A stretch of 64,000 nt of DNA from Ulvibacterium sp965228935 (GCF_965228935.1 NZ_OZ245846.1:1054001-1118000), one strand, 5' to 3'; shown: positions 41,295 to 50,716, counted from the first letter of the stretch. The notes: generated from the sequence alone by a model not told the origin. Made by a program: numbers and translations.

Positions 41295-42131
41295 CTAGAA
41301 GTCGAAATTATCAGGATCTGGACCGATACGTTCCCCTCGATCAAAACTATCTAAAAAAGCGACTTCATCCGCTGTAAGTTCAAAATCGAAAATTGCCGCA
41401 TTGGTAAGAATTCGTTCCTTTTTGGCCGATTTGGGAATGGTGACCACGCCTTTCTGTAAATCCCACCTCAATATAATCTGAGCGGCAGATTTATTATATT
41501 TCCGTTCCAATTCCTTACATATGTCCAGCCTAAACAGTTTCCCTTGCATAAATGGGGACCATGCCTCGTATTGAATGTTTTTTGAAGCACAGAAATCGAC
41601 CAAATCCTGTTGCACCAAATAGGGATGGAATTCCATTTGATTGACCATAGGTACAACTTCAGCGGTCTGTAACAGGTCTTCCAAATGATGCCGCAAAAAA
41701 TTACTGACTCCTATGGCCTTGACCCTTCCCTCGGCATATAATTTTTCCATAGCACGCCAGGTATCCTTATAGCTTCCAGTAACCGGCCAATGCACCAGAT
41801 ATAGATCAAGGTATTTAAGTTGTAATCGTTTAAGACTGTCCTCAAAGGCTTTAAGTGTACTTTCATAACCTTGATCCGAGTTCCAGACCTTACTGACCAC
41901 AAAAACCTCTTCCCTGGCCACTGAACTTTCCTGTATCCCTCGGCCCACACCTTCTTCATTTTTATAGACCGAGGCGGTATCCACATGGCGATAACCGGCA
42001 TCCAATGCCCATCGGACAGCGTCAATGGCCTCCTGATCGTTATCGGACTGATACGTCCCCAATCCGAAATAGGGCATATGTACCCCGTTATGTAATTCAA
42101 AAGTTCCTTGTATATCGGTAATAGTGTTCAT
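41295..42131 (-). CDS. Aldo/keto reductase
   Basis: A 278-residue cytosolic enzyme. The TIM-barrel start is GVHMPYFGLGTYQSDNDQEA; the catalytic D and Y lie in DAGYRHVDTASVYKNEEGVG; K is in VVSKVWNSDQG, and H in DLYLVHWPVTGSYKDTW. The NADPH site shows GVVTIPKSAKKERILTN near the C-terminus. The family reduces aldehydes or ketones with NADPH; it resembles the 2,5-diketo-gluconate reductase and YtbE branch, and the natural substrate is open. It lies 16 bases downstream of an EnvC-like gene on the same strand. Confidence 0.93.
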   Translation of the reverse strand: MNTITDIQGTFELHNGVHMPYFGLGTYQSDNDQEAIDAVRWALDAGYRHVDTASVYKNEEGVGRGIQESSVAREEVFVVSKVWNSDQGYESTLKAFEDSLKRLQLKYLDLYLVHWPVTGSYKDTWRAMEKLYAEGRVKAIGVSNFLRHHLEDLLQTAEVVPMVNQMEFHPYLVQQDLVDFCASKNIQYEAWSPFMQGKLFRLDICKELERKYNKSAAQIILRWDLQKGVVTIPKSAKKERILTNAAIFDFELTADEVAFLDSFDRGERIGPDPDNFDF

Positions 42132-42147
42132 GAAAAGTGTTTTGATT

Positions 42148-43377
42148 TTATAGTCTATATACCCAATCCTCGGGATTTAACTTTGAGGTGTCCTTGTACA
42201 AATAGAATTTGAGACGGGTCTGTCCGTTGGACCGATTGGTATAAACCGTGCCCAATTCGGTTTTTGCCGCAACTTTGTCCCCTTTTCGAACAAAAAGATC
42301 GGAAAGGTTGTAATAGGTACTGATAAAATTGCCGTGTTTTATTTGAACCCCTTTGTTTCCACCTGGAACGGAAAGAATGGCAATAACCTCACCTTCAAAG
42401 ATGGCCCTTGCCTTGGCTCCCTGTTCTGTAGTTATGATAACGCCATTGCTCTCATGCTTGATTCCGGGATAAACGGCGTCCTTATATATACCAAACCCTT
42501 GGCTCTTTATCCCCTTTTCAACGGGCCATATAAGCTTTCCCTTGTTGGCGGAAAAATTATTCGCCACTATGGTCGCTTCGGGGGTCAATACAAATTTGTT
42601 GAAGCTTTTACCAGTCTTGCCCGTTCTTTTATTGGACGCAGCAATCGCATTGCGTATCAGTTTTTCAATCTGTTTGTCAATTTTTCGGGCCTCCCGTTGT
42701 TTGCTTTCAATAGCAGCGGCATATTTGCTTTCATTCTTTCGAATAGAGCCCAAAAGCTCTTTTTGAGCCTTTATCTCCCGCATCAATTGATCTTTAGCCT
42801 TTCGGTTTTGTGCCAGAAGCACTTCCTTCACTTTCCGTTCTTCTGTAAGATCCTTGTTCAAACGGGTGAGTTCATCCGTTTTTTCGAGTATCATTTCTCC
42901 TTGTTCCCTACGATAATCGGTATATTGCTTCATATATTGCAACCGCTTGAAGGCCTGAAAGAAATTCTCCGCGGAAAGCAGGAACATCAAACGGTTCCGT
43001 TGGGCCCTGTTTTGATACGACTTTCGGATCATCGTACCATATTCCTCTTTTAAAGTTTGCAAATCGTCCTTAAGTTTGGCAATGTTCCGGATATTGGCAT
43101 TGATCTTTCGATTCAACAAGTTGGATTGCTGATTGGTCACTTGAATCAACTGTTGGCGTACGTTGATTTTTTTGTCCAGAGCTTCCATTTGGTCCAAAAC
43201 AGTTCCTCTCTGCTTCTTCTCGGCAAACAATAGGCGATTTATTTCCCGTATCTCATCCTGAAGCCTTTCGCGCTTCGCTTCCAACAGTTTCTGTTCATTG
43301 GTCTGGGCATTGGCCTGTACCATGCAGAAAAGCGAAAATACTACAAAACAAATCCTATATAGCCCCCTATATATCAT
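42148..43377 (-). CDS. EnvC-like murein hydrolase activator with degenerate LytM domain
   Basis: A 409-residue secreted protein with a signal peptide (RGLYRICFVVFSLFCMVQAN). Residues 25-270 form a long coiled coil rich in K, E, Q (LEAKRERLQDEIREINRLLF, KQLIQVTNQQSNLLNRKI). The C-terminal domain is M23/LytM-like: GQGFGIYKDAVYPG and GIKHESNGVIITTEQGAKAR, then IKHGNFISTYYNLSDLF. The active M23 motifs H-x3-D and H-x-H appear here as H-x3-N and Y-Y-N, so zinc binding is probably lost, as in E. coli EnvC, which activates amidases at the septum. It overlaps DUF4292 by 11 bases. Confidence 0.88.
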   Translation of the reverse strand: MIYRGLYRICFVVFSLFCMVQANAQTNEQKLLEAKRERLQDEIREINRLLFAEKKQRGTVLDQMEALDKKINVRQQLIQVTNQQSNLLNRKINANIRNIAKLKDDLQTLKEEYGTMIRKSYQNRAQRNRLMFLLSAENFFQAFKRLQYMKQYTDYRREQGEMILEKTDELTRLNKDLTEERKVKEVLLAQNRKAKDQLMREIKAQKELLGSIRKNESKYAAAIESKQREARKIDKQIEKLIRNAIAASNKRTGKTGKSFNKFVLTPEATIVANNFSANKGKLIWPVEKGIKSQGFGIYKDAVYPGIKHESNGVIITTEQGAKARAIFEGEVIAILSVPGGNKGVQIKHGNFISTYYNLSDLFVRKGDKVAAKTELGTVYTNRSNGQTRLKFYLYKDTSKLNPEDWVYRL

Positions 43378-44164
43378 TCTTGTTCAAAACTATTTCTGTA
43401 AACCCTTTTGGTATTTTATAGGGAAAGTTTAGCTGTTTATTGAATTCCATGTTTCGGTATTCAATATCAATACTATTCGTATGGGCACTATCAATAGCGG
43501 CTACCGTTATCCTTTTAGGTAAAATCCAAGCACTTACCTTTTGGTAGTCCTTATAATCTATTTCCAATATCCGCATTTTTGAAGGTTGGGACAATTGCTG
43601 GGCGGCCATCTTAAAATTTACAGGTTCTATTTGAAACAATATCCTAAAAATAGATAACGCTTGCTTGGGTTTAAGTTGGTAGTTGGCACGAGCAATGGAA
43701 ACATCAAATTTTTCCTTACGCAAATCAAAAAGGGCATGGCCTAATAATAGGTTCTGAAGGTTATCAAAATTCAACTCGGTCCCCAACAGTTCACTTAGAT
43801 ATGAAAAATCGCCGTCAAAATACTCGTTTTGCAACTTGTTATAAAAGGAAACCCGAGTTGGCGTAATATATGCCTTTACCAAACCTAAAGGGGCGCTCAT
43901 CCATATGGCCTTGTCCTTCTGTATCCGAAGGCTTACATTGACACTTTGTGTGGATTTCCCATCCGAGTAGTCTATTTTGGCCTTTCCGCTAAGCGTATTG
44001 AAATTTGTTTGGTTTTGATAATGCTTGCGGATAACGTTCTTTGCCGATAAATTTTCGTCAACGGAACCATCCCCCCCTACTTTGGCGGATTTGCAGGAAA
44101 GTAATAAACACAAAAACACCATAAAGCCTACCCCTGTTCGTGACCTCATCAGTTGCAAATCCAT
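43367..44164 (-). CDS. DUF4292 lipoprotein
   Basis: A 265-residue protein with a lipobox (VFLCLLLSCKSAKVG, Cys24). The rest is beta-rich: NTLSGKAKIDYSDGKSTQSV, VSLRIQKDKAIWMSAPLGLV, KAYITPTRVSFYNKLQNEYF and LSELLGTELNFDNLQNLLLG, as in the DUF4292 family. The family resembles LolB/LolA-like lipoprotein folds and its function is unknown. It starts 2 bases after a TPR gene and overlaps the envC-like gene, which suggests that three envelope genes are one transcript. A role in outer-membrane assembly is inferred only. Confidence 0.85.
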   Translation of the reverse strand: MDLQLMRSRTGVGFMVFLCLLLSCKSAKVGGDGSVDENLSAKNVIRKHYQNQTNFNTLSGKAKIDYSDGKSTQSVNVSLRIQKDKAIWMSAPLGLVKAYITPTRVSFYNKLQNEYFDGDFSYLSELLGTELNFDNLQNLLLGHALFDLRKEKFDVSIARANYQLKPKQALSIFRILFQIEPVNFKMAAQQLSQPSKMRILEIDYKDYQKVSAWILPKRITVAAIDSAHTNSIDIEYRNMEFNKQLNFPYKIPKGFTEIVLNKNDI

Positions 44165-44166
44165 AG

Positions 44167-45099
44167 CTAAAATCCGGGTTTTATCTTACGAAGATACATA
44201 TTTGCTTTAGAAGTATCTTTCAAAGCGGTATATGCGGTAACCAGCTCTTCATAGAACTTATTTGCCAAAACAGCATCATCCAAAATATAGTCCAATGCAG
44301 ATTCCAATTCCTCGGCGGCCCGCGTATGTTCCCCCTTTTTGTTTAAGGCATGGGCAAGGGCATAATAAAAATAGGGTTGCAAGGGATAACTTTCCAAAGC
44401 CTCCTTTGCCATCTCCTCAAGAGACAACGTGTCCTCGGATTGAATAAGGTTCTCTATTTTCGTTTTATAGTCCATCAAGGGATCTGAAACTACGGTGTTG
44501 GTAGTCTCCTTAGGTGTCTTGGCTTTATGTGATTTCTGCTTTTCGATAGAGTCCTTGAGCTTAGATCTCAATTCCTCTGAAAATGCCGATACCTGGATTT
44601 CATCCAATATTTCGAGCGCACCTTCAAAGTTCTTCTGTTTGAAATAAATCAACGCCAAATTCTCCCTTAATGCATTGTTTGCATATGGAATATTCGGTTT
44701 TATGGAATTCATGGAACTTCCCTGCTTTAGGATTATGTTCACCAAAGTATCCAAGTACCAAAGATTCTCAGGCTTTGCATTCAAAGCATCTATCCCATAT
44801 TCCTCGGCCTGGGCATATTGCTTGTCGGCCAAATATACCTTGGCAAGCTCATGATCTATCACATGGGCATCGGTATCCATTTGTCTACACTCCAACAAAA
44901 GGTTAATGGCCTTGTCATAGTTTTCGATACCTTTTTGCTTTAATGCCTCAAAGAACTTTTCCTGAAAAGCATCCGAGTATTCCTCTAAAAAAACCTCGGC
45001 ACTTTCCTCAACTTCTATGGGCTCTTCTTGAGCATAGACCTGGAACTGGATTAAAAGAATCCCCACAAAAATCTTCGCTATGGAAAATGTATACTTCAT
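44167..45099 (-). CDS. TPR-repeat periplasmic protein
   Basis: A 310-residue protein with a signal peptide (FSIAKIFVGILLIQFQVYAQ). It carries about five tetratricopeptide repeats: FFEALKQKGIENYDKAINLL, HELAKVYLADKQYAQAEEYG, LALIYFKQKNFEGALEILDE, PYFYYALAHALNKKGEHTRA and FYEELVTAYTALKDTSKANM. TPR proteins build protein complexes. It heads a run with DUF4292 and the EnvC-like gene. The partner is not known. Confidence 0.85.
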   Translation of the reverse strand: MKYTFSIAKIFVGILLIQFQVYAQEEPIEVEESAEVFLEEYSDAFQEKFFEALKQKGIENYDKAINLLLECRQMDTDAHVIDHELAKVYLADKQYAQAEEYGIDALNAKPENLWYLDTLVNIILKQGSSMNSIKPNIPYANNALRENLALIYFKQKNFEGALEILDEIQVSAFSEELRSKLKDSIEKQKSHKAKTPKETTNTVVSDPLMDYKTKIENLIQSEDTLSLEEMAKEALESYPLQPYFYYALAHALNKKGEHTRAAEELESALDYILDDAVLANKFYEELVTAYTALKDTSKANMYLRKIKPGF

Positions 45100-45195
45100 A
45101 TATCAAACTTCTCGTTTGGGGCACATAATAAACAAAAATGATGATAGACCCTTTATTTTGGTATCATTACATTCTCAACTTGTTCAATTGGGGTA

Positions 45196-45630
45196 TTATT
45201 TTACCCCGGTACTACCAAAACCTCCTGCCCCCCGCACGGTTTCGGACAATTCCGCAACTTCTATCCAATCCGCGCGCTCATGTTCGGCAATGACCAATTG
45301 TGCGATCCGTTCCCCATTTTCAACAGTAAAAGGGGTATCGGAAATATTTACAAGTATCACGCCGATCTCTCCCCTATAGTCCGCGTCAACTGTTCCTGGG
45401 GCATTCAATACGGTAATCCCTTTTTTGGCAGCTAATCCACTTCTTGGGCGTACTTGTGCTTCAGTCCCTACCGGAAGCTCAAGAAAAAGCCCTGTAGGTA
45501 CAATGGCCCTCCCTAAAGGTTGTAACGTTATAGGTTCAGAAATATTGGCCCTTAAATCCATTCCCGCGGATGCATTTGTTTCATAATGGGGCAAGGGATG
45601 AACGGATTTGTTAATAATCTTGATTTTCAT
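45196..45630 (-). CDS. dut: dUTP diphosphatase
   Basis: A 144-residue enzyme with the five dUTPase motifs: ASAGMDLRANI, QVRPRSGLAAKKG, NAPGTVDADYRGEIGVIL, NGERIAQLVIAEHE and the C-terminal arm GAGGFGSTGV. It hydrolyses dUTP to dUMP and pyrophosphate, keeps uracil out of DNA, and acts as a homotrimer in the cytosol. It overlaps the flippase stop codon by 4 bases, so translation may be coupled. Confidence 0.97.
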   Translation of the reverse strand: MKIKIINKSVHPLPHYETNASAGMDLRANISEPITLQPLGRAIVPTGLFLELPVGTEAQVRPRSGLAAKKGITVLNAPGTVDADYRGEIGVILVNISDTPFTVENGERIAQLVIAEHERADWIEVAELSETVRGAGGFGSTGVK

Positions 45631-47087
45631 TTTTTAAAAAATATCTGTTTTAATTTATCATTTTCCATCTTGTAAATCAATCCCAAAAACAGTGCGAGTA
45701 AAATTGATCCCAAAATCAGGTTTCTATTAAAGACATAAAAAGATAATACGGAAAATAAAATGGATATTCCGAGATAGAATATAATCTTCCTGAAGTTGTA
45801 GGGAATGGGGTAATACATCCGCCCAAAAAAGAAAGACATCATCATCATAGAACCATAGGCCACCAAGGTTGCCACCGCCGATGCCGTATATCCAAAACGA
45901 GGAATAAATGCCATATTGATCACTATAGTGAGCAAGGCGCCTATCAATGATATATAAGCCCCGATCTTTGTTTTATCCGTTACCTTGTACCACACTGATA
46001 AATTGTGATAGATTCCCAGAAAAAAACTGGCCAGGACAATAAGGGGTACAATGGACATGGCTTCCCAATACGCCTCGTTACGAACAAAAATAACCTTTAA
46101 CACATCCGCAAAGACAACTACGGACAATAAAATAATACTTCCTAAAACTACAAAGTAATTGGTCACCTGTGCGTACGCCTTCTGCGGATTTTCCGTTTTA
46201 AAATGATTGAAAAAGAAAGGTTCTATTCCCATACGAAAGGCGGTCGCGAACAAAGTCATGAAAAGGGCCAATTTGTAACATGCGGAATACTTTCCCACTT
46301 CGCTTTTCGCGATATCCTCAGGTAACAGCCATTCCAAAAGAATACGATCAAAGACTTCATTGATGGTAAATGCCACTCCGGCAATCATTATGGGCATGGA
46401 ATACCGAATCATTTTGTGCCATAACAGCTTGTCAAAAAAGAAAGGCTGTCTCAAATAGAGATGGGACATTAGCCCAAGTGTTACGCCGCTTGCCACAAGA
46501 TTGGATATGAATATGTACGAAATCTCAAAACCTTCCCGGTATAGTCCGCTAAATAGACTTTCAGGATTCCCTTGGACAATTTTAGGCAGTAACAAAAGAA
46601 AGAAAATATTCAGCCCAAAGTTCAGGGATACGTTCAAAATCTTAATAAGGGCATACCTTGTTGGCCTCTCGTTGGCCCGAAGCCATGCAAACGGAATGAT
46701 GACCAAAGCATCCAAGGCAAGAATAAAAATCGCATACCGAATATATTCGACCGCTATCCCAGTAATTTGGGCCATGCTGTCCTGAAAAAGTAATGCCGCA
46801 AAAACAAAAAAACCCGTCGTTCCTAGAATGGAAAGCAACGATGTAGAGATGACCTTGTTCTTGTCCTTCTCTTGACTATAGAAGCGGAAAAAGGCTGTTT
46901 CCATACCGTAGGCCAGCAACACATTAAATATGGCGAACCATGCAAAAATAACGGAAACCTCACCGTAACCCGCGGTATTCAGAAGTGCGGTATAGAGAGG
47001 TAATAACAAAAAGGAAAGCATCCGAGGCAATACAGTGGCCAAGCCATATATTGCGGTCTGCTTAAATAGTTTTTTAAGTGGATTCAA
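45627..47087 (-). CDS. Oligosaccharide flippase / polysaccharide biosynthesis protein (MATE-like)
   Basis: A 486-residue membrane protein with about twelve to fourteen predicted helices (TAIYGLATVLPRMLSFLLLP, YAIFILALDALVIIPFAWLR, MIRYSMPIMIAGVAFTINEV, FGYTASAVATLVAYGSMMMM and others). This is the Wzx-like family that moves lipid-linked sugars across the inner membrane. No glycosyltransferase is beside it, so the substrate is unknown. It is the upstream partner of dut. Confidence 0.9.
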   Translation of the reverse strand: MNPLKKLFKQTAIYGLATVLPRMLSFLLLPLYTALLNTAGYGEVSVIFAWFAIFNVLLAYGMETAFFRFYSQEKDKNKVISTSLLSILGTTGFFVFAALLFQDSMAQITGIAVEYIRYAIFILALDALVIIPFAWLRANERPTRYALIKILNVSLNFGLNIFFLLLLPKIVQGNPESLFSGLYREGFEISYIFISNLVASGVTLGLMSHLYLRQPFFFDKLLWHKMIRYSMPIMIAGVAFTINEVFDRILLEWLLPEDIAKSEVGKYSACYKLALFMTLFATAFRMGIEPFFFNHFKTENPQKAYAQVTNYFVVLGSIILLSVVVFADVLKVIFVRNEAYWEAMSIVPLIVLASFFLGIYHNLSVWYKVTDKTKIGAYISLIGALLTIVINMAFIPRFGYTASAVATLVAYGSMMMMSFFFGRMYYPIPYNFRKIIFYLGISILFSVLSFYVFNRNLILGSILLALFLGLIYKMENDKLKQIFFKK

Positions 47088-47167
47088 AGAATCGATGATT
47101 AGAATTCAAAAGTACCGATTTCCCCTCTTGTATAAAAGCCTAGTTGTTGTTATGACCTTTATCACGA

Positions 47168-47671
47168 CTACTCAATATTTCGCGAGGATAGTGAAGGATA
47201 GGACATGATAGGGTTCTGCCTAACATCCTCGATTTTGAAGTATTTGACCTCACCGCCTTCAAGATAGGTCAGAACGGCCTGTGAGTCCGTTATTTTAAAG
47301 GGTAACAAAGAGTCATCAAAAATACTTTGTCCATCGTTTGGGGGAGCCTCTACCATGGCCGTTGTCGTTTCCTGTAAAATCCCCATGGGATACTCTGCCA
47401 CGGCAATCGCACCAATTTTCCGAAGCTCAATTTTCACATCGATAACTTTACCCCTGTGATAGAGCTTTTGTAAGGTAGCCCTTTTTGTATCCAAACTTCG
47501 AATGGGAATAATTACATCATACCCTACTTCCTCAAGATTCTCTTCCACAATCCATCTTTGGGCGTAAACCTGCCCCAAGCGAAAGGGCAATTCGGTCTTT
47601 GACTCCTTTTTGGACGCACATCCGGATAGGATAAAAACTACTGTAATCAAACCACAGATTGGACGTATCAT
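47168..47671 (-). CDS. Lipoprotein of unknown function
   Basis: A 167-residue protein from ATG 47671 (MIRPICGLITVVFILSGCAS), with a lipobox at Cys18. The mature part is beta-rich (ELPFRLGQVYAQRWIVEENL, VIIPIRSLDTKRATLQKLYH and PFKITDSQAVLTYLEGGEVK). I recognise no family. A terminator is not obvious, and a tandem-repeat region of about 330 bases lies between it and atpG. It may or may not be read through from the ATP synthase operon. Confidence 0.6.
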   Translation of the reverse strand: MIRPICGLITVVFILSGCASKKESKTELPFRLGQVYAQRWIVEENLEEVGYDVIIPIRSLDTKRATLQKLYHRGKVIDVKIELRKIGAIAVAEYPMGILQETTTAMVEAPPNDGQSIFDDSLLPFKITDSQAVLTYLEGGEVKYFKIEDVRQNPIMSYPSLSSRNIE

Positions 47672-47810
47672 GGGTATGTTGGCTACCAACCTATATATTG
47701 AGTATAGTAATCAACATATAGACATACTACAAAAAAGGGAAACCTCACAAATATAGGGTTTCCTATTTTTCTCAGTTCTTTATATGCAGAAAATTTGAAT
47801 CAGTGCTTGC

Positions 47811-48128
47811 CCAATTGCCGGGTGCTTCCGCCCAGATGGAATTTGGCTCCGCTATCGCTCCGCCCAATTGCCGGGTGCTTCCGCCCAGATGGAATTTGGC
47901 TCCGCTATCGCTCCGCCCAATTGCCGGGTGCTTCCGCCCAGATGGAATTTGGCTCCGCTATCGCTCCGCCTAATTGCCGGGTGCTTCCGCCCAGATGGAA
48001 TTTGGCTCCGCTATCGCTCCGCCTAATTGCCGGGTGCTTCCGCCCAGATGGAATTTGGCTCCGCTATCGCTCCGCCTAATTGCCGGGTGCTTCCGCCCAG
48101 ATGGAATTTGGCTCCGCTATCGCTCCGC
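47811..48128. repeat. Tandem repeat array, six copies of a 53-bp unit, related to the 3' end of atpG
   Basis: Six near-identical 53-base units start at 47811, 47864, 47917, 47970, 48023 and 48076; a seventh start at 48129 is the end of atpG itself. The unit is about 62% GC, while flanking DNA is near 40%. On the minus strand each unit contains GCGGAAGCACCCGGCAAT and then TAG or TGG, which resembles the last codons and stop of atpG (GCGGAAGCACTCAGCAAT TAG). Copies near atpG keep TAG and the far ones read TGG. A plus-strand open frame across the array is a by-product of the period and is not called as a gene. Confidence 0.95.
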
Positions 48129-48989
48129 CTAATTGCTGAGTGCTTCCGCACCTCCAACAATTTCCAAAATTTCGTTGGTGATTGAGGCCTGCCTTGCTTT
48201 GTTATAGGTAAGTTTTAATTGGTCACGCAATTCCGTGGCATTATCCGTAGCCTTGTGCATAGCCGTCATACGTGCCCCGTGCTCACTGGCAAAGGAATCC
48301 CGAATTGCCTTGTACAATTGTGTTTTTAGGGATTTAGGAATCAGCTGTTCCACAATTTCCTCCTTGGAAGGCTCAAAGATGTAATCCATAACGGATGTAG
48401 CACCCTCCTGGGCAGGGACAATAGGTAAAAACTGTTCCGTGATTACGAACTGCGTAGCGGCGTTTTTGAATTTGTTATACACTAATTCTATCCTGTCGTA
48501 TGAACCGCTGGTAAAGTGCTCCATAAGTTCTTCCGCAATAACGGTTACCGCATCAAACGTCAAGGTGTCGTAAACTTCGCTGTGGTTGGTAATTACATTA
48601 AACTTTTTCCCTAAGATATCATTGCCCTTCTTTCCAATGGCCATGAAGTCTACCTGCTTGTCCCCATACGTCCCATGCAATAGGGAAACACACTGCTTGA
48701 TAATGTTGGAATTAAAAGCGCCACATAGGCCCCGATTAGAGGTTATGGCCACCACCAACACTTTTTGAACCTCCCTGTCGTCAGAGAACTTTCCCCCGGC
48801 ATCGGCATCCAAACTTGCGCTTAAACTTTGCAAAAGGTCTGTAAGCTTATCCGCATAAGGCCGCATTTGGGTAATGGCATCCTGGGCTTTCTTCAACTTG
48901 GCAGCCGATACCATTTTCATGGCACTGGTAATCTGCATGGTCGAAGATACCGTTGCTATTCTATTACGTATTTCCTTTAAGTTCGCCAT
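48129..48989 (-). CDS. atpG: ATP synthase F1 subunit gamma
   Basis: A 286-residue protein. The N-terminal helix reads MANLKEIRNRIATVSSTMQI and the C-terminal helix reads LKLTYNKARQASITNEILEI, ending VGGAEALSN. Inner domain strings (AITSNRGLCGAFNSNIIKQC) match subunit gamma. Gamma is the rotor shaft that couples F0 turning to ATP formation in F1. It is the last ATP synthase gene of this operon. The final codons and stop match the unit of the tandem repeat just downstream, so the gene end is at the array edge. Confidence 0.97.
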   Translation of the reverse strand: MANLKEIRNRIATVSSTMQITSAMKMVSAAKLKKAQDAITQMRPYADKLTDLLQSLSASLDADAGGKFSDDREVQKVLVVAITSNRGLCGAFNSNIIKQCVSLLHGTYGDKQVDFMAIGKKGNDILGKKFNVITNHSEVYDTLTFDAVTVIAEELMEHFTSGSYDRIELVYNKFKNAATQFVITEQFLPIVPAQEGATSVMDYIFEPSKEEIVEQLIPKSLKTQLYKAIRDSFASEHGARMTAMHKATDNATELRDQLKLTYNKARQASITNEILEIVGGAEALSN

Positions 48990-49077
48990 TCTTTAAGTTA
49001 TGGGTTCGGAGTAATGGATTATGGGATTTTCAGTATGGCTACTACAAGCCTTACCAGCACTCCACACTTTTCCTTCT

Positions 49078-50658
49078 CTAGCCTCTATATTTTCCCGACA
49101 AATCCTTGGCCAAGGCCGTTAACGTATCCGTAACCTCATCGGTTAATTTACCGGCCTTGAGGGTATCCAGGACATCGCGGTGCTTTGCGTTTAAAAGTTC
49201 CAAATAATCCCTTTCAAACTCCTTTACTTTTTCAACGGGAACATCCCGTAACAAATTTTTGGAACCTACATAGATAATCGCCACCTGGTCCTCAACCGTA
49301 AATGGATCGTTCTGGGCCTGTTTCAATATTTCTACGTTTCTGCGCCCTTTTTCAATCACATTGAGGGTAGCCGCATCCAAATCGGATCCAAACTTGGCAA
49401 AAGCTTCCAGTTCGCGGAATTGGGCCTGATCCAACTTCAAGGTTCCCGCTACTTTTTTCATGGATTTTATCTGAGCCGATCCTCCCACACGGGAAACCGA
49501 AATACCTACGTTAATCGCCGGTCGCACTCCCTGATTAAAAAGGTCTTGCTCCAAGAATATCTGTCCATCCGTAATAGAAATTACATTGGTAGGAATATAT
49601 GCGGATACGTCCCCTGCCTGGGTTTCTATAATCGGTAATGCCGTTAAGGAACCTCCTCCCTTTACCATTGGTTTTAGCGGTTCCGGTAAATCGTTCATAT
49701 TTTGCGCAATGGCATCATCATTTATAACCTTGGCCGCGCGCTCCAACAATCTTGAGTGCAGATAAAATACATCCCCGGGATAAGCCTCACGTCCTGGTGG
49801 CCTTCTCAACAACAGGGAAACTTCCCGATACGCCACGGCCTGCTTGGAAAGGTCATCATATATAATCAGTGCTGGGCGTCCGCTATCCCTAAAATACTCT
49901 CCGATAGCAGCCCCTGCAAAAGGTGCGTACACCTGCATGGGTGCCGGATCGGAAGCATTGGCGGCCACGATAGTTGTATAGGCCAAAGCGCCTTTATCCT
50001 CCAAAGTTTTTGCTATGGCCGCAACCGTGGATGCCTTCTGTCCAATAGCTACATAGATACAATACACCGGTTCACCTGCATCATAAAACTCTTTCTGGTT
50101 GATGATGGTATCTATACAAACCGTAGTTTTACCTGTCTGGCGGTCACCAATGACCAGCTCCCTTTGCCCCCGTCCTATCGGAATCATGGCATCAACGGCC
50201 TTTACCCCTGTTTGAAGGGGCTCGTTAACCGGTTGTCGGAAAATTACCCCTGGGGCTTTTCTTTCCAAAGGCATTTCATAGAGCTCGCCGGAAATAGCGC
50301 CCTTACCGTCAATAGGTAATCCCAAGGTATCCACAACCCGGCCTACAATGCCTTCTCCCACATTAATGGAAGCAATACGCTGGGTACGTTTTACCGTAGC
50401 ACCTTCCTTGATCTGCTTTGAAGGCCCTAACAATACGACCCCTACGTTGTCCTCTTCCAGGTTCAAAACAATACCTTCCAATCCACCTTCAAATTCTACC
50501 AATTCCCCGTATTGGGCATTGGAAAGCCCATATACACGAGCGATACCATCACCGACCTGCAATACGGTTCCTACCTCGTCCAAGGTAGCGGTAGCTTCAA
50601 ATCCTGATAATTGCTTCTTTAATATTGCCGATACTTCTGCGGCTTTTACTCCTGCCAT
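49078..50658 (-). CDS. atpA: ATP synthase F1 subunit alpha
   Basis: A 526-residue protein. Walker A GDRQTGKT is at residues 171-178; other motifs are VQVGDGIARVYGLSNAQYGE-type strands (as TVLQVGDGIARVYG), RPALIIYDDLSKQAVAYREV, LLRRPPGREAYPGDVFYLHS and NVGISVSRVGGSAQIKSMKK. Alpha and beta form the F1 hexamer, with alpha sites mostly non-catalytic. The catalytic partner gene atpD is not in this operon. It starts 58 bases downstream of atpH. Confidence 0.98.
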   Translation of the reverse strand: MAGVKAAEVSAILKKQLSGFEATATLDEVGTVLQVGDGIARVYGLSNAQYGELVEFEGGLEGIVLNLEEDNVGVVLLGPSKQIKEGATVKRTQRIASINVGEGIVGRVVDTLGLPIDGKGAISGELYEMPLERKAPGVIFRQPVNEPLQTGVKAVDAMIPIGRGQRELVIGDRQTGKTTVCIDTIINQKEFYDAGEPVYCIYVAIGQKASTVAAIAKTLEDKGALAYTTIVAANASDPAPMQVYAPFAGAAIGEYFRDSGRPALIIYDDLSKQAVAYREVSLLLRRPPGREAYPGDVFYLHSRLLERAAKVINDDAIAQNMNDLPEPLKPMVKGGGSLTALPIIETQAGDVSAYIPTNVISITDGQIFLEQDLFNQGVRPAINVGISVSRVGGSAQIKSMKKVAGTLKLDQAQFRELEAFAKFGSDLDAATLNVIEKGRRNVEILKQAQNDPFTVEDQVAIIYVGSKNLLRDVPVEKVKEFERDYLELLNAKHRDVLDTLKAGKLTDEVTDTLTALAKDLSGKYRG

Positions 50659-50716
50659 TTGTTCTAGATGTAAGATGTAGGACTAGGAACAAAATGTCCA
50701 TGGCCCTGACTTCGTT

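Noticed and set aside
47795..48079. Plus-strand open frame of 94 codons over the tandem repeat
   Set aside because: It arises because three 53-base units make 159 bases, a multiple of three, so the frame cycles through the repeat. It has no family features and lies in non-coding repeat DNA.
47811..48128. CRISPR array
   Set aside because: The units abut with no variable spacers, and there are no cas genes.
49756..50319. Long plus-strand open frame antisense to atpA
   Set aside because: It is the shadow of a strongly conserved gene on the other strand.
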